From NCBI RefSeq assembly GCF_030463535.1, contig NC_132878.1, positions 22,635,925 through 22,699,924 on the forward strand: 64,000 nucleotides of DNA. Reading direction: 5' to 3'. Made by a program: the position numbers and the translations under genes. Shown here piece by piece: positions 1 to 11,400 of this stretch. The notes below the pieces were generated by a model. It saw nothing but the letters and a program-made list of their open reading frames with translations. It was not told where the DNA came from and ran no database searches. The stretch comes from Salminus brasiliensis (Eukaryota; Chordata; Actinopteri; Characiformes; Bryconidae). Each line of letters starts with the position of its first letter. Positions within the stretch are counted from its first letter, which is position 1.

Positions 1-37
1 TTTTTTTTTTTTTTAATTATTATTATTTTTTTATATA
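1..37. repeat. T-rich low-complexity tract
   Basis: Homopolymeric T run followed by TTA/ATT runs at the very edge of the window. Together with 38-276 it is the 3' part of a lig3 intron; no other feature is visible there. Confidence 0.8.
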
Positions 38-276
38 TCAGACTTAATTCATTTTTAAATGACATGTAATACATTACACTTAATCTGTTTTTTTTTTGTG
101 TGTGTGTGCCTTGAATTTGTTGTGAATCTGTTTAGATTGGATCACAGATGTAAAAGTATTTTAGTATTTTATTGTTCTTTTTATTCACTTTTTTAGGTAA
201 TAGTGTAGGTTTGTATTTGAATATTTTGTCAAATTGGGGTATCCTTGAAATGCAGTGTTTGTTGCTGTTTTAACAG

Positions 277-1057
277 CACACTGTGCTCTGCTACTCCAAG
301 TTTGTTCTTCCTCAAATGACTCATGTCAACGTGCATCTAAAATCAAAGCGCTTTCTTTCAATCCAGAAAATGGTCACGCTCCAAAGCCAAAGCCGGTAAA
401 ATCTGAACTTCCATCTCCTGCAAAAAGGAAGCTGCCTGCTGAGGAGCAGCGTGCAAAGAAGGTCAGTCACACATCTTCTTCCGAGCTCCCTTAAGCCCCT
501 TTTTTAAGTTTCAAAGACCTTGAACTGAAGAAAAGTTTTGTGCCTTTTTTGCAGTTTTATTTGCTGCTCTCCTCCAGAGCTTTATTCAGGTCACTGCTTT
601 TGTTCATTTCAGATCAAGACTGAACCAGTTCACAGCAATGGACAAAGCAAACCAAAGGCTGCTCTAGCAAAGACACCTGACCCACAGCCGGGAAAGGTCA
701 GTGTTCTTCTGTGTAATAGCTTTACATGAAGTGCTTATTTCTGACCCATGATATTTACATATACAGTATGTTTAGCATTTTACCTTATACTTATTTAACT
801 CTAAACAGTCATTCTTTCTGCAGACTTTACTAGACATCTTCACCGGTGTAAAGCTCTACCTCCCAGACACCGTGCCGGACTTTGAAAAGCTGCAGCGCTA
901 CTTTGTGGCATATGATGGAGACCTGGTGCCTGCATATGATGCAGCCTCTGCTACTCATACACTTGTTGAGCCAGAGGAACACAGCCAGGCCCAGAAAGTT
1001 TCCTCCAACTGGATCTGGGAGTGCATCCGCAAAAGGAGAGTTGTTCCGCCTTGCTGA
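277..1057 (+). CDS. lig3: DNA ligase III, last three exons (5'-partial)
   Basis: DNA ligase III seals single-strand breaks in nuclear base-excision and strand-break repair with XRCC1, and is the mitochondrial ligase. Exons are 277-461, 613-696 and 824-1057, each with AG acceptor and GT donor, ending in TGA at 1055-1057. The first two encode a Lys/Pro/Ser-rich linker ([16 protein letters not shown]) containing two basic clusters. The last exon encodes 77 residues of the C-terminal BRCT domain, from [14 protein letters not shown] through GDLVPAYD to [15 protein letters not shown]. This matches the vertebrate ligase III alpha tail, which is the XRCC1-binding BRCT. The catalytic core lies upstream of the window. 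The acceptor at 276/277 is the least certain boundary, because the linker is poorly conserved; the BRCT exon is secure. Confidence 0.93.
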
Positions 1058-1960
1058 AACTAGTAAGGACTGCACTGGGGACACAAACACAATGCTCCAG
1101 CATCTTTCTTTGTGAAATTAAAAAAAAAAAGTGCCCTTCAGACCACTTGGTGTTAAACAGGCTGAACAGAAATATCCTGAAACATAACACCAGTAGTGTG
1201 TGTGTTCAGGACACACTGGGTTCATAACTTTTTACCTGTTTTCTTTTGTTTGTTTTTTTGTTTTTTGTTTTTTTAATTTCTCAACATTTTACACAGGAGT
1301 ACCAGGAGTTACCAGGAGTGTGGTATTAGGATATACAAGTAGAGCAATGTGGGTTTTCCAGTACTCAAGTTGTTTTGATGTGGTTCTCCAGGTATCATAG
1401 GTTGATGCCTATTTCAATGTTTTATTTATGAAGTCAGGGGATTTGTTTTTTTTTTTTTTTTTTTTTTGGTGTTTTTTTTTTTTTTTTCACGCAAGAGCCA
1501 TCATTGCTCTGGAGTACATATACATCATGGACAGATTTTTCATGTTAGCTCACTAGATAGATGTGTTTTGTCATCAAAATATGCAATAGGTTTTTAGATC
1601 ATGGTATTGTGACATTTGTTGCATAGTAACCATACACATGCAAACTTTTACAACACTGACAACTGTGGGCCAAGTTTGATAGTGACTAAAGAATGACATT
1701 TTATAGGTTTAAAAGTATGAACAGAATCGAACGTAGCTTAATTATGCAAAGCTTGCTTGTTATGGACAACCAAACAAAAACAGGACGCCACCAGCATCTG
1801 TAATAACTCTAGGGGATAGAGTTTGTTCCTGCCTCAGGACAGCACTGACATTGTGGTTGTTTCTGGATAGCAGTGTTAAATATCAGTCAAAATATGCTTC
1901 AGTTCTGATATCAGTCACAACAGAGGGGAATAAAAAAAATCTGACTGTAATAAAACATGA
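1058..1960 (+). other. lig3: lig3 3' UTR (end inferred)
   Basis: Non-coding sequence after the lig3 stop. AATAAA hexamers at 1929-1934 and 1949-1954 are the best polyadenylation candidates. Long T runs lie at 1449-1487. The UTR end is inferred from these signals only. Confidence 0.45.
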
Positions 1961-2465
1961 TTGCAACAGCTTGAAACATGGATATACACTGTGTTGGAAA
2001 CCATCTGGTGAAATATTCAAAGTAAATTTGTATAGTAACTTGCTGATGCAGATGCTGACAAAGGAACTGTGAGACACGCATGGTGTACTTCACAATTCGG
2101 ATGTTACACTCCTGGTATTTATCAGTAATTATACAAAATTGTCAAGACCGTCTAAAGTAAAATATGCTAAAAGACCATTTGGATCTCCTTTCTTGCAGCC
2201 AAAGTAGTGGTTGTTGCTCACTGGAATATTGCTTGTGTTCTGATTTCTATCCTAAGTATGTCTGAAGTGACCCTTTTCGTTAATGATTGACACTGCAACA
2301 GTTGACAGCTAAAATTAAACAATTTTGCACACACCCTTTAAAAATTGCAACAGTAAACATTTAATGACAAATAACTTTCAAAACAAACAAAAACAGCTTA
2401 CTTTATACAATTGTTACTCCTGATGACTTTTTTTTTTTATCAGAGTTTAGGTACACCTGCATAGC
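1961..2465. other. Convergent lig3 / rad51d 3' interval
   Basis: Sequence between the inferred lig3 polyadenylation site and the rad51d stop codon. It should hold the rad51d 3' UTR (- strand). The only polyadenylation-like hexamer I see on the minus strand is an ATTAAA near 2359-2364. No coding potential or repeat is recognised. Confidence 0.4.
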
Positions 2466-5400
2466 TTAGGTATCAGTGTTGAATTTCCTCTTGCCTGGCA
2501 CTCCAGGTCTCAGCTTCTCTTCAGACTGTTGACATAAGTCAAATTCCTCCATCAGATAACAGGGCTGTGAAAAGAATCCAAAAAGCAATGGCTCAGCATG
2601 CATTTATTTATTTCAATTAAGAAACAATAAGCAGTGGTTTCACTCCTCACATACAGTACACAATATGAAATGTTTACACTACAGCATATTAAAGAAAAAG
2701 CTAAGCTTTAAAATGTGCAATTTTTATTTGAAACACTTCTCTCAAGATTTAAAACTACATAAACATCAAGGCTTTTTACCACCCCACAGCCAACATCAGA
2801 GTGACTGTAAGCTGTTTCAGTCTATTTTCATTACTTGACTAAATCAAATGTATTCTCCTGGTGTCAATGTCTTTAATACACACCACATATGTCCAATGAG
2901 TGGATAAAAGACTGAGTAGGGAATTGTTTTTTTTTATATATTTATATATAAATATAAATAAACTTAATGTTCAACCTACTACTGACCTGTCGCGATGATT
3001 TGGTAAGGGTAGCTATGCGTAAGCTGGAAGGGGCTCCAGGCCGTTCCACTCTCTGCAGGTGAATGCGTGTGCGTGGAATATGACTCCATGACTGCCCCAA
3101 CCCGGATTTCAGCTGACCGGTTCCATCCCGTGTCACATGATTGGTCACCTGACATTCATTTCAATATGCAGTGTGCAAACTTGTATTTTATTGAAAAAAC
3201 TAGCCAATTCAAAAAATGCTTTTGAGGCCAGTGCATGCAGGTAGGGATGAGCATGACTTATTTTGCATAATGCTAACAAACCTATTATTAGCTATGTTGG
3301 TATTGTCTGGTGTAGTATTGCTGTAATAAGTTACCATGAACACGTACAGTTCTACTTACCAGAACTGCTATGTTAAAGTCCTTGGCAATCATCTTCAGCT
3401 CTAAAGCAACCTGCATCATCAGGGACATACCTGTAGAGAAGTACAATGTCTGATAGACAGTAATGGAATATCAGTACAGACTGAGAAATGGGTAGCTTAG
3501 GTCAAGTATTTTTCACCTTCAGTCTGTTTCCCTCCAAGCATGCCAGAAAGCACAGCAGAGACAGAATCCACAATCACTGCTTTCACTGATCCTCCTCCAA
3601 TTGATCCCTAAAAGAGACAGGAGATAGTCTGATGATAAGAGGTACAGAATAAAGTGTATAATGGCTACAGCATATTTCACTATTTAACAGTAGGCTGTAA
3701 TGCATGATGTAAGTATACCTTCTGGAGACCACTGGCTGTTAAATTTTGAAGGCAGCACAGTAAGGAGAACACATCAAACACTCTGAACACCCTGATCCTC
3801 TGAAGAGCTTTCATCTGTATGTACATACACAGCATGAAGAACTGGGCTTATGCACCTCAACGCTTTGAAGTATTGGATTTGGATGCGTTTTACCTGCTCT
3901 ACAGTATTAGTTGTTTTGGCTTGAAGCATCTGAAGTAACCGGCTAGCACACACTCCACCATTTGTATCAATGTACAGCACATTCTGCTTGAGCTCATGAG
4001 CTGTGTTGACGGCCACACTGAAACACACCTAACAGATGCAGAAGAACAGCTTAAATGAATAAAGAAATACATTATTTAAAAGCTGTGAACCACTTATAGG
4101 AGACTACTAACAAGGGCAAATGCATAATTATGGGTGAAAATGTGCATGGATGGATTTTTATGCATATCTGTTGTATGTATTGGATGATGTCAAAATGAGA
4201 AAAGCTCACCTGTGTTTTGCCTGTTCCTGGACCTCCAGCCAGCTCTGTAATCTCGCCTGAGTATAGGCCAGAGTCAAGCAGCTTATCCACACTGCAGAGA
4301 GAAAGAGAGAGAGACCTGATACATTGAGAAACAAAGAAGGCCCTGATGCCAGAACACAGCTGTACACAGACATACAAATTATATGCAAGTCTACGGTCTT
4401 AAACATATTTCATGACCTTTTATGTAAATGCTATTCAGGCACATGTTTGTTATGTATGTATGCCTATTTTTATCAGATTCTGAAATGCTGTGTAAAATCA
4501 TCAGCCAGATTGTTAAAACTTTATTATATTTGGGTGTTCCAACCGGACAATGACCCACATTATACATCAGAGGTGGTTGTGGAATGGATATACCAGGCTA
4601 ACATTCAGTTTTTTTCGAAAGGACTTCCCAGCGTCCTCAGCCCTATCAGAAATGTGTGGACTGTGCTTAAAGCTTAGGTATGTGCCAGTAAAACAACAAA
4701 GTTAGTTAACTGAACTCTACCAGTTCAACCAAGACAAGCGGTTAAAAAATATCCAATCTATAAAATAGGTCTGGTAAAAGTGCAATTTTTTTTTTTTACC
4801 CTGTATATAACATCTTTTTTTGTCTGTTAAAGGTGTATGTATGTTGTACTCCTGCCCCAAAAATGATCAGACCTTGCAGCCACAACTGGTTAAGTTTACA
4901 TGATGATCCATTTTACATTACATATTATAATCATCAATCTTGTTGCAGTGCAGTTTTCTACAGTAGTATATGAACCATCCTCACTTACATATAGTACACC
5001 AAAGTCATGTGAGTACTGCGTAATATGTTGCAAGCCATGAAACTAATCAGAATAATGGTCTTGACAATACATGACATTCCACAGAAATGTGGAAATGATT
5101 AAATACTTAAACAAGAGCTGTAGTCATCTCAGATTATCATCTGTATCTCTTAGCATCTGTTCCCAATAAGTGTGCGAGGAGCGTTCCACTGAGCCAGACA
5201 TCACCGCGGTCTGATGAATGTACACTCATTCTGGTCACATGTAGATGGATCAAAGAGTAACACTTACTCCCCCCCCCATTAACCTACATAATGAATCTGC
5301 AGTGATTAGTTGCAGATTGCATGATGATCAGTAGAATACACCATTACTAATCAAACTGTCACATCCCTAGATATATTTCATCTGTACCATGCAGCTTAGA

Positions 5401-6247
5401 TATATAGTATACATTATATACATTCTGTTCTAAAGACATCACCTGGGATTTCCAGTGGAGAGAATAGAAGTGGAGCTTAGCAATTCCTCATACAGGTCTG
5501 CTCCTGAGATGGGGAACGCTGTGTGCTGAGCCAGAAGCACCCGCTTAAGAGCCACCAAAGCCTGGAATAATAGAGGACACTTGTGCTAGTGCAACATCAT
5601 GGTCCTTAAATCACACTGGTCAAAGCGAGGCTGGTTATTGAGTATTTTCTCCTGCTTGTTTCAATCAGTGCTTTTACTTAGATAACCAAACAGATTTAGA
5701 CAGTAGTGCATACAAACATGCCCTGTAGTATCACACTCATGCATAATTAAAAACTGATGGGTTTAAGTACATAAAGGGATGTATAAAAGGGTCACACAGA
5801 TGTGTTCCTGTTGTTTACCACTGATTGGGCATATATGAGGAACAAAGAGCATTTTATTAGAAACATCTACTTATTAAACTCAAATGTGCTTATTAGTGGA
5901 ATTATCTAATCAGCAGCAGATGAAGGTCAGCAGCTTCGGGTGACTTTCAGAACTGCTGATCTTCAGCATAAGTCTTTTGGGTTTACTCAAGATTGATGTA
6001 ATCAAGGACTACAGACCTTATAAGACACCGAGCATTTCTGAGCCAGTTCTTCTGCGTCAGACGAGACAAGGTCCTCAACTGAAAGATAAATATGCTATGT
6101 CTGAGATATGTGTGCAGGTGAAGTGAAGGCTGAATCGACTTAAGGAGCGGTCAGGTTGTAGCTACCTGTTCTGATGCATTCTGCCTGTAGAGCTTTCACC
6201 ATGTCCTCACTCAGCCCCGGACACATGCCTTCCCTTAAAAGCACCAT
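2466..6247 (-). CDS. rad51d: RAD51 paralog D, complete, ten coding exons
   Basis: Rad51D is an ATPase of the BCDX2 complex (RAD51B-RAD51C-RAD51D-XRCC2), which promotes RAD51 filament assembly in homologous recombination. Exons in transcript order: 6247-6166, 6078-6017, 5561-5443, 4291-4210, 4028-3894, 3814-3719, 3607-3517, 3430-3360, 3148-2987, 2564-2466. All junctions are GT/AG and phases agree, giving 999 nt or 332 residues (human about 328). The start [17 protein letters not shown] matches the family N-terminus. Walker A GPGTGKT is residues 108-114 and Walker B VIVDS is 203-207. [20 protein letters not shown] and TKSSRQ are the typical C-terminal RecA-core motifs. The tail is a short basic stretch ending KRKFNTDT. 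No break is seen. The gene converges on lig3 and diverges from tmem248. Confidence 0.96.
2565..2986 (-). other. rad51d: rad51d intron 9
   Basis: AT-rich intron between the last two coding exons. It contains T/A runs near 2930-2960 and nothing else recognisable. Confidence 0.8.
4292..5442 (-). other. rad51d: rad51d intron 3
   Basis: About 1.15 kb of intron. Apart from a Tc1 transposase scrap at 4531-4677 and short T and C runs (4787-4797, 5270-5279), no further structure is recognised. Confidence 0.8.
4531..4677 (+). pseudogene. Tc1-like transposase catalytic-domain remnant
   Basis: Translation on the + strand gives [16 protein letters not shown], then [14 protein letters not shown] and a stop. 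This resembles the second and third catalytic blocks of Tc1 transposases (FQ-DNDPKHT and [13 protein letters not shown]), with the Glu replaced (PIRNVW) and intervening residues missing. It is an old fragment, antisense to the host gene rad51d, with no inverted repeats visible nearby. Confidence 0.75.
5562..6016 (-). other. rad51d: rad51d intron 2
   Basis: About 455 bp of intron with no recognisable repeat or coding potential. Confidence 0.75.
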
Positions 6248-6797
6248 GACACGCTTGTCGTGAAGTTAACTTTGGCTGAAGCTAATAGCTAGTGCTACAT
6301 CCAGTCAGCTAGCACAGTATTACCGCTGTACTGAATACTACAGCGCCTCTCTGGACTAAACCGCTGCGCTAGCTAGCAAACAGAAGACGTGGTTAGCTAC
6401 AGGCTAGCTGTAAGTTTACATTGCCCACAGATGTGTGACTAAGACACTGCTCCCCGGCGGGACCTTCACGAAAATATTAAGCAGTGTGTGTGTAACACGA
6501 ACAGCTTCTCGTTGCGTTTCAACATCACCCAACTCCAGATTCATAGCCCTGTCTAACTGCCTACTCGCGCCTTCCGTTCACAGCAAAACAGACGCAGAAA
6601 GATCGACAGAAATGTCGCCCAATAAAAACGTGATTGTGTCCTTCGGCTGCGTCGTGTCAGCCAATGAAAACAAGCGTTGATGAAACCCCCTGGAATGACG
6701 CGAACCATACCGATCCGATTCTTCCAATGAATTCTGATTCAGTTCATCGAGCACCGATTCAGTGATTCATTGATTCATGACTTTTTTCCCGTGAGTT
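6248..6797. promoter_or_regulatory. rad51d: rad51d promoter side of the divergent interval
   Basis: Sequence upstream of the rad51d start codon. CCAAT pentamers at 6619-6623 and 6661-6665 and scattered CpGs suit a housekeeping promoter, but no TATA box or start site can be fixed. GATTCA-rich sequence at 6710-6780 resembles part of a dispersed repeat. Confidence 0.45.
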
Positions 6798-7045
6798 CTA
6801 GCTACATTTACATTTACATTTATGGCATTTAGTAGACGCTCTTATCCAGAGCGACTTACAAGGTTAGTCGTATTACAGAGGAGGGCCAATGTGGTGTTAG
6901 GAGTCTTGCCCATGGACTCTTATTGGTGTAGCACAGCATAGTCACCCAGACCGGGAATCGAACCCTGGTCTCCCACATGGTGTTGTTGTAACTCAATGGC
7001 AGGTGGTGGTGTTATCTGTTGCGCCACACCAACCACACTAGCTAC
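6798..7045 (-). mobile_element. tRNA-derived SINE with 8-bp target-site duplication
   Basis: Read on the minus strand from 7037 to 6806, the element starts with a tRNA-like head carrying an A box (TGGCGCAACAG) and a B box (GGTTCGATTCC, near 6954-6970). It continues through a body and ends in a conserved tail (GTCGCTCTGGATAAGAGCG, then TGTAAA repeats) typical of fish SINEs mobilised by a LINE partner. The 8-bp word CTAGCTAC flanks it at 6798-6805 and 7038-7045, as expected for a target-site duplication. The intact promoter boxes suggest a fairly young insertion. It sits between the rad51d and tmem248 starts. Confidence 0.88.
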
Positions 7046-7599
7046 GTGCAACGGACACCAGTTGTGCACATTATTGCTTTATTTTTCCTATTTAAATATT
7101 TTATTATTCTCATTTAGGTAACACTGTTTTATGTAAGCATTTGAATTTATTTTGTACAAAGAGAAAGCAAGGGAAGTAAACAACGATTAACAAGTGATAC
7201 AGGCATTGACCGCGTCCAGAACAGAGCAAGTAGCTATGTCAAAAACGGTACATCGCCATTAGAAGCACATACATTAGACTACTGTGTAAATTTACGCGCG
7301 ATTTTAGACACATTTAATGTGTGAATATGACACCAATGGTTTGACTATGACTTTTGTGGACTCGTGAATCGGCTCGCTTAAAAAAACGACTCTGATTTGT
7401 TCACGAGTCAAACGGCGCTGCAGAGACTGCTGTCGGTTCGTGGTAAACAGTGACTAGCAGAGTTGCCAGGTTCTCTTATATGGAAAATTGGTATATGGCC
7501 ATTTGTATTCTCAGTTGGTATTTGATTCAGTGTAAATAAATAAATAAATCTCTGTTGACTGTTGGAATTAGTATATTGGCTTAGTACTATCTATCTATC
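7046..7599. other. Intergenic sequence between SINE and microsatellite
   Basis: No gene is visible. A stretch at 7340-7430 rich in GAATCGGCTCG / CGAGTCAAACG words pairs loosely with the GATTC-rich stretch at 6710-6780. They may be the two ends of an older palindromic repeat that the SINE interrupted; this is a weak inference. Confidence 0.35.
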
Positions 7600-7602
7600 T
7601 AC

Positions 7603-7655
<53 letters not shown>

Positions 7656-7691
7656 AAGAGAGAAAGAAAAAGAAAGAGAGAAAGAGAGAGA
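7600..7691. repeat. Compound (AT)n-(GA)n microsatellite
   Basis: An AT dinucleotide run passes directly into a GA run that degenerates into GAAA-type units. Confidence 0.95.
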
Positions 7692-8433
7692 CACCAAGGA
7701 TTTGGGGCTCAAAGAAAGATATTATCAAAAGAGACAGTAACAAGACGTAGCATCGATTACTAAGCAAAGCCCCCTAAATAATCGTAAAATAAAATTCTTC
7801 AGGATTCGTGAAGCACGACACGTATTCATCAAAATGCATATTTTCATCTGTCAGATAATAAGTCCAAGGCATCTCCAAAATGGCAACTTTACAGGAAAGT
7901 GAAAACGTTCTTAACTTTCAATGAATATTAATGTAAAAATATTTTATTGACAGGCATTTGAACTAATAGTGTATTTCTGTTGGCCTATTTATCATGAAGT
8001 ACACGATGTAAAAAGCATCGAGTATCAAAATATATCAAAAAGTGGGGGGAAATTGCTGTGTGTGGGAGGAAGATTGGATATTGTGGGCTAGTTTCAGTAT
8101 CTGCTGGGCGGGTTTTATCCGGACTTGGCAACCGTGGTGACAAGCGATACGTCGTAGTTAGAGAGCGCTAGCGCTAGTTTCCTGAACCACAGAGCTGCTC
8201 GTCGTAAGTTATTTTTCTAAAAGCAAACTCGCCTGTTGTTTTTCGGGGGCGACAGGGGACCGACAAATAATGGGAAGGAGTACCCGCTGCTCCTGCACCG
8301 TCTCTCGCCCTGCCTGTCCCCCGGCCCCGGTCTTCACTCGCTCCATTAACGTTAGTCCGTCTGTAGCAGCGTCTGGAGCCTGTTAGCTGTACCCGCCGCC
8401 CGCCTGCACCCGCCCTACAAACACACCGCCAAA
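7692..8433 (+). promoter_or_regulatory. tmem248: tmem248 promoter region and 5' UTR
   Basis: The sequence becomes GC- and CpG-richer from about 8100 to 8430, with C-rich tracts typical of a CpG-island 5' UTR just before the tmem248 ATG at 8434. The transcription start cannot be placed precisely. The part from 7692 to about 8090 is AT-rich and featureless. Confidence 0.5.
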
Positions 8434-11400
8434 ATGGTGAGTTTAGCGGCTTGCTTCACTCTGTCACGCACCACACACCAGTGTTTCTTGCCACCAATTT
8501 GGTTTGATAACCCAGTCGAGTGTCGCTGTGCGTCTGATTATAATATTTGAGATTTTCAGAAGGCTAACTGGCTGGCTAGCTAGCTAGCTAGCGGAGACGC
8601 TAGCTAGCATAGCTGCGAGTAACTTCATTAGCTAGGTCCGTGAGCTATGTAGCTAGCTAGCATGTTTGCTAATGTAGCATAAATACTGCTAGGTGGTTTA
8701 CTGTTCGTTTTGGATGAAGGGTTTGTAAATTGCAAGAAAGTGGTTTGTGGGCATTATAGGTCTGAAGTGTGTCTCCATATTTTTTTTTTTTTAAAGATGG
8801 CAGATCTAGGTCCAGAAAGTAAAAATCCACCCCAGGATTTTGCTCCAACTGCCTGAATGGCTCTGCTGCGTCTGTGCTGAAGTGGAGCCGTTCGGGCAGT
8901 TGGAACAAAATCGTGGGGTGGAGTTTTACTTTCTGGACCTGCATTTGCCACCTTTGCATATTATTCACACTATAATGGGCAGTAATGTTAACGTACAGCA
9001 TCTTGGGGCTAACTCCACAGCTGCGTAGCATAATCAGCTGGCCGACCGACGCCACACTGCGTTATTAGATACATGGAGCTTTCCTGGATTTCTGTTTCTC
9101 ATGTAAGGCAGGTAGTGTTTATAAACACGCCAGCATGGCCTTGCAGCTGTAGTTTTAGGCAACAGCAGCAAAATAGCCCGCATTGTGTTGTTTGCCTGGA
9201 CCTCAGCCTGAACGCCTCTGGACGTCCACACGCAGAAACACGCCTTTTAACTGTCAGCTAGGACCAGGCCAACCTCTTCTAGTCCAAATAAAGCATGATG
9301 AAGGAATGACCTCATTCGTGAAGAGGTGAATCCATGCAGAATTCATTATCTTGGGGAATTTCCTACACAGCCTGTCTGACGTTAGCTAGTGTGACATTGA
9401 CTGATTCCTGAGCAGTTAGCATTAATGTCTAGATGTACTGTGATTGGTTTTCCTTAACTTGTGTCTGTAAATGTAACTAACAGTAGGAGCAGACATACAG
9501 AATGGGTCCACACACTTTACAAAAACAGTAACTAAGCAAAGCATAGAAAGCACACCAGCATGGCAAGGTTGTGCCGAAGGCCTGTCTGGAAAGGCTGTCT
9601 TGGGTTTGCAGGTAGCTGCCTAAGCAGTCATGACATAGCCGTGGTTTGCCTATGCAAACTGAGGGAGAGTAGATGGATTCATGGTTAGATAGAGCTGCTG
9701 GTTTAAGTGAGTCGTCTGTAGGGATGAATGAGTCTGCAGTAGTATGAACGTGCAGTGCAGGGTAGTTTCTTTATTTAGTACTGTGGATTATAAATAAATG
9801 TTCTAGCAGTTTCTGAATGCATTTGCAAGTTAATAAAAAAGCCTTTTGCATTTGTAGCATTTGACTGATGCTTTTATCCAGACTTACATTTCAGTCATCT
9901 TGCGAATTAAAGTAAGTAGTATTGCACAAGGACTCTTATTGATGTGGCATCATGTGCTGGTCCAGCCTAGAACCCTAGTCTGCCACGGGGAGGGCGGTGT
10001 TGTTACCCACTATGCTCCACAAACTGCACCCAAGCTTCCTGACTGTCCTGAAATGTCAGGATTTTTAAAATGATTATTTATTTAATTTTTTAAAACAAAC
10101 CCGAGCCCACATTCCTATAGCGATGTACGTTCATCGCGGGTCACTGCAGCAGTATCCTCGAGTATTCGAGTGTTGAAGTCCATTGGTTAGGAAATATATT
10201 TCATCATATTGCGTTGCATTTTTTTCCAGCTGTATTGACTCCAGCCTTTTTGTTATTATTTTTATACTTAAAAACAAGGTTAAGCTGTTAAATGTACAAA
10301 TATGCACTTTTCATACATAGTGGGCCTTCAAAACTCATTCATGGTAAACCAAATTGTCAACATTTCAGCATATTTAAAATAATTCTGATGTAATCCAAGT
10401 CATTCAGAGGGGTTTGGTGTGACATGCTCTGTTCACTGAATTGTTCACTGTGGTGGTGAATGGAACCAGACATCTGAAGAGTTCAGTGCCTCTAAAATGT
10501 ACCGTTCTCTTCATCATAAACTTCTCTGCAGCATTGTTCTGCTTGTTAATGTAGACGCAGATTTCAGACGCATATTCCTACAGAAGACGTGAGTCTGTGT
10601 TGTCACTTTGGTTCCTGCTACATGGTGTTTTTTTTGTTTGTTTGTTTTGTGGCTTACATGATTCATTTGTGTCACAAACACAAGTTTTTGCACTGTGTGA
10701 AGCAACAGACAGGCAAATAGTTTTTTTTGTTTGTTTTGTTTTTTGTAAAGAAGGGATTTATTTTTATTCCCAATCCAGACTGGTCTTTTTGTTCTTATGT
10801 GCAGGTGTTCTTGTTAAATCCTCTGGAGAACCTGAAGACCTACATAAGCAACCGTCCACCACTGGTCATATTTATGGTCAGTGTCAGTGCTGTGGCTATC
10901 ACTTTCCTCACAATTGGATATTTCTTCAAGATTAAGGAGATTAAATCGCCTGAAATGACAGAGGTAGGAGGCTGTTTTGTTTACTTATTTATTTGTTTGT
11001 ATGAGTCTAATATAGTTTGAAAAGGGACATGACATTATTCACAGGTAAAGAACAAAAGTTAATGTGTACAACCAGTTCAATAGTGGTGTTACAGTGGGTA
11101 ATTATTAAATATTAATAATTAATTTGACACCTCATTTGTGCTTCTCCATGCACTGATGCCTGTGTAGTCCCTAGTGGTTGGCTTTTATATTTGAAGCGGC
11201 TTAACAGCATATTGCATAACACCATCGCTCCATGCATTCTAGGTGATTCATTGTCATTGTCTGATTTAGCTGTGTAAAGGCTTTGTAAAATTAATCAATC
11301 ATTTACTTTAGAAGTGTTACCTTGTCTTGTGCTCATTACACTTCATATGTGGATTACAAGTAGGATGACTCTGGTTCAATTTGCTTCACCATACTGTAGA

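Larger units (their letters stand above)
8437..10804 (+). other. tmem248: tmem248 intron 1
   Basis: A 2.37 kb intron. It holds GCTAGCTA-rich sequence at 8570-8665, a palindromic repeat at 8805-8943, a diverged SINE at 9852-10022 and T/GTTT-rich tracts at 10625-10745. Confidence 0.85.

Noticed and set aside
6435..6680. 81-codon frame upstream of rad51d
   Set aside because: It starts in promoter-like sequence with CCAAT boxes, has no domain and shows no splice partner.
6940..7037. Possible tRNA gene from A and B box motifs
   Set aside because: The boxes belong to a SINE head with a SINE tail and a target-site duplication; the cloverleaf is not intact.
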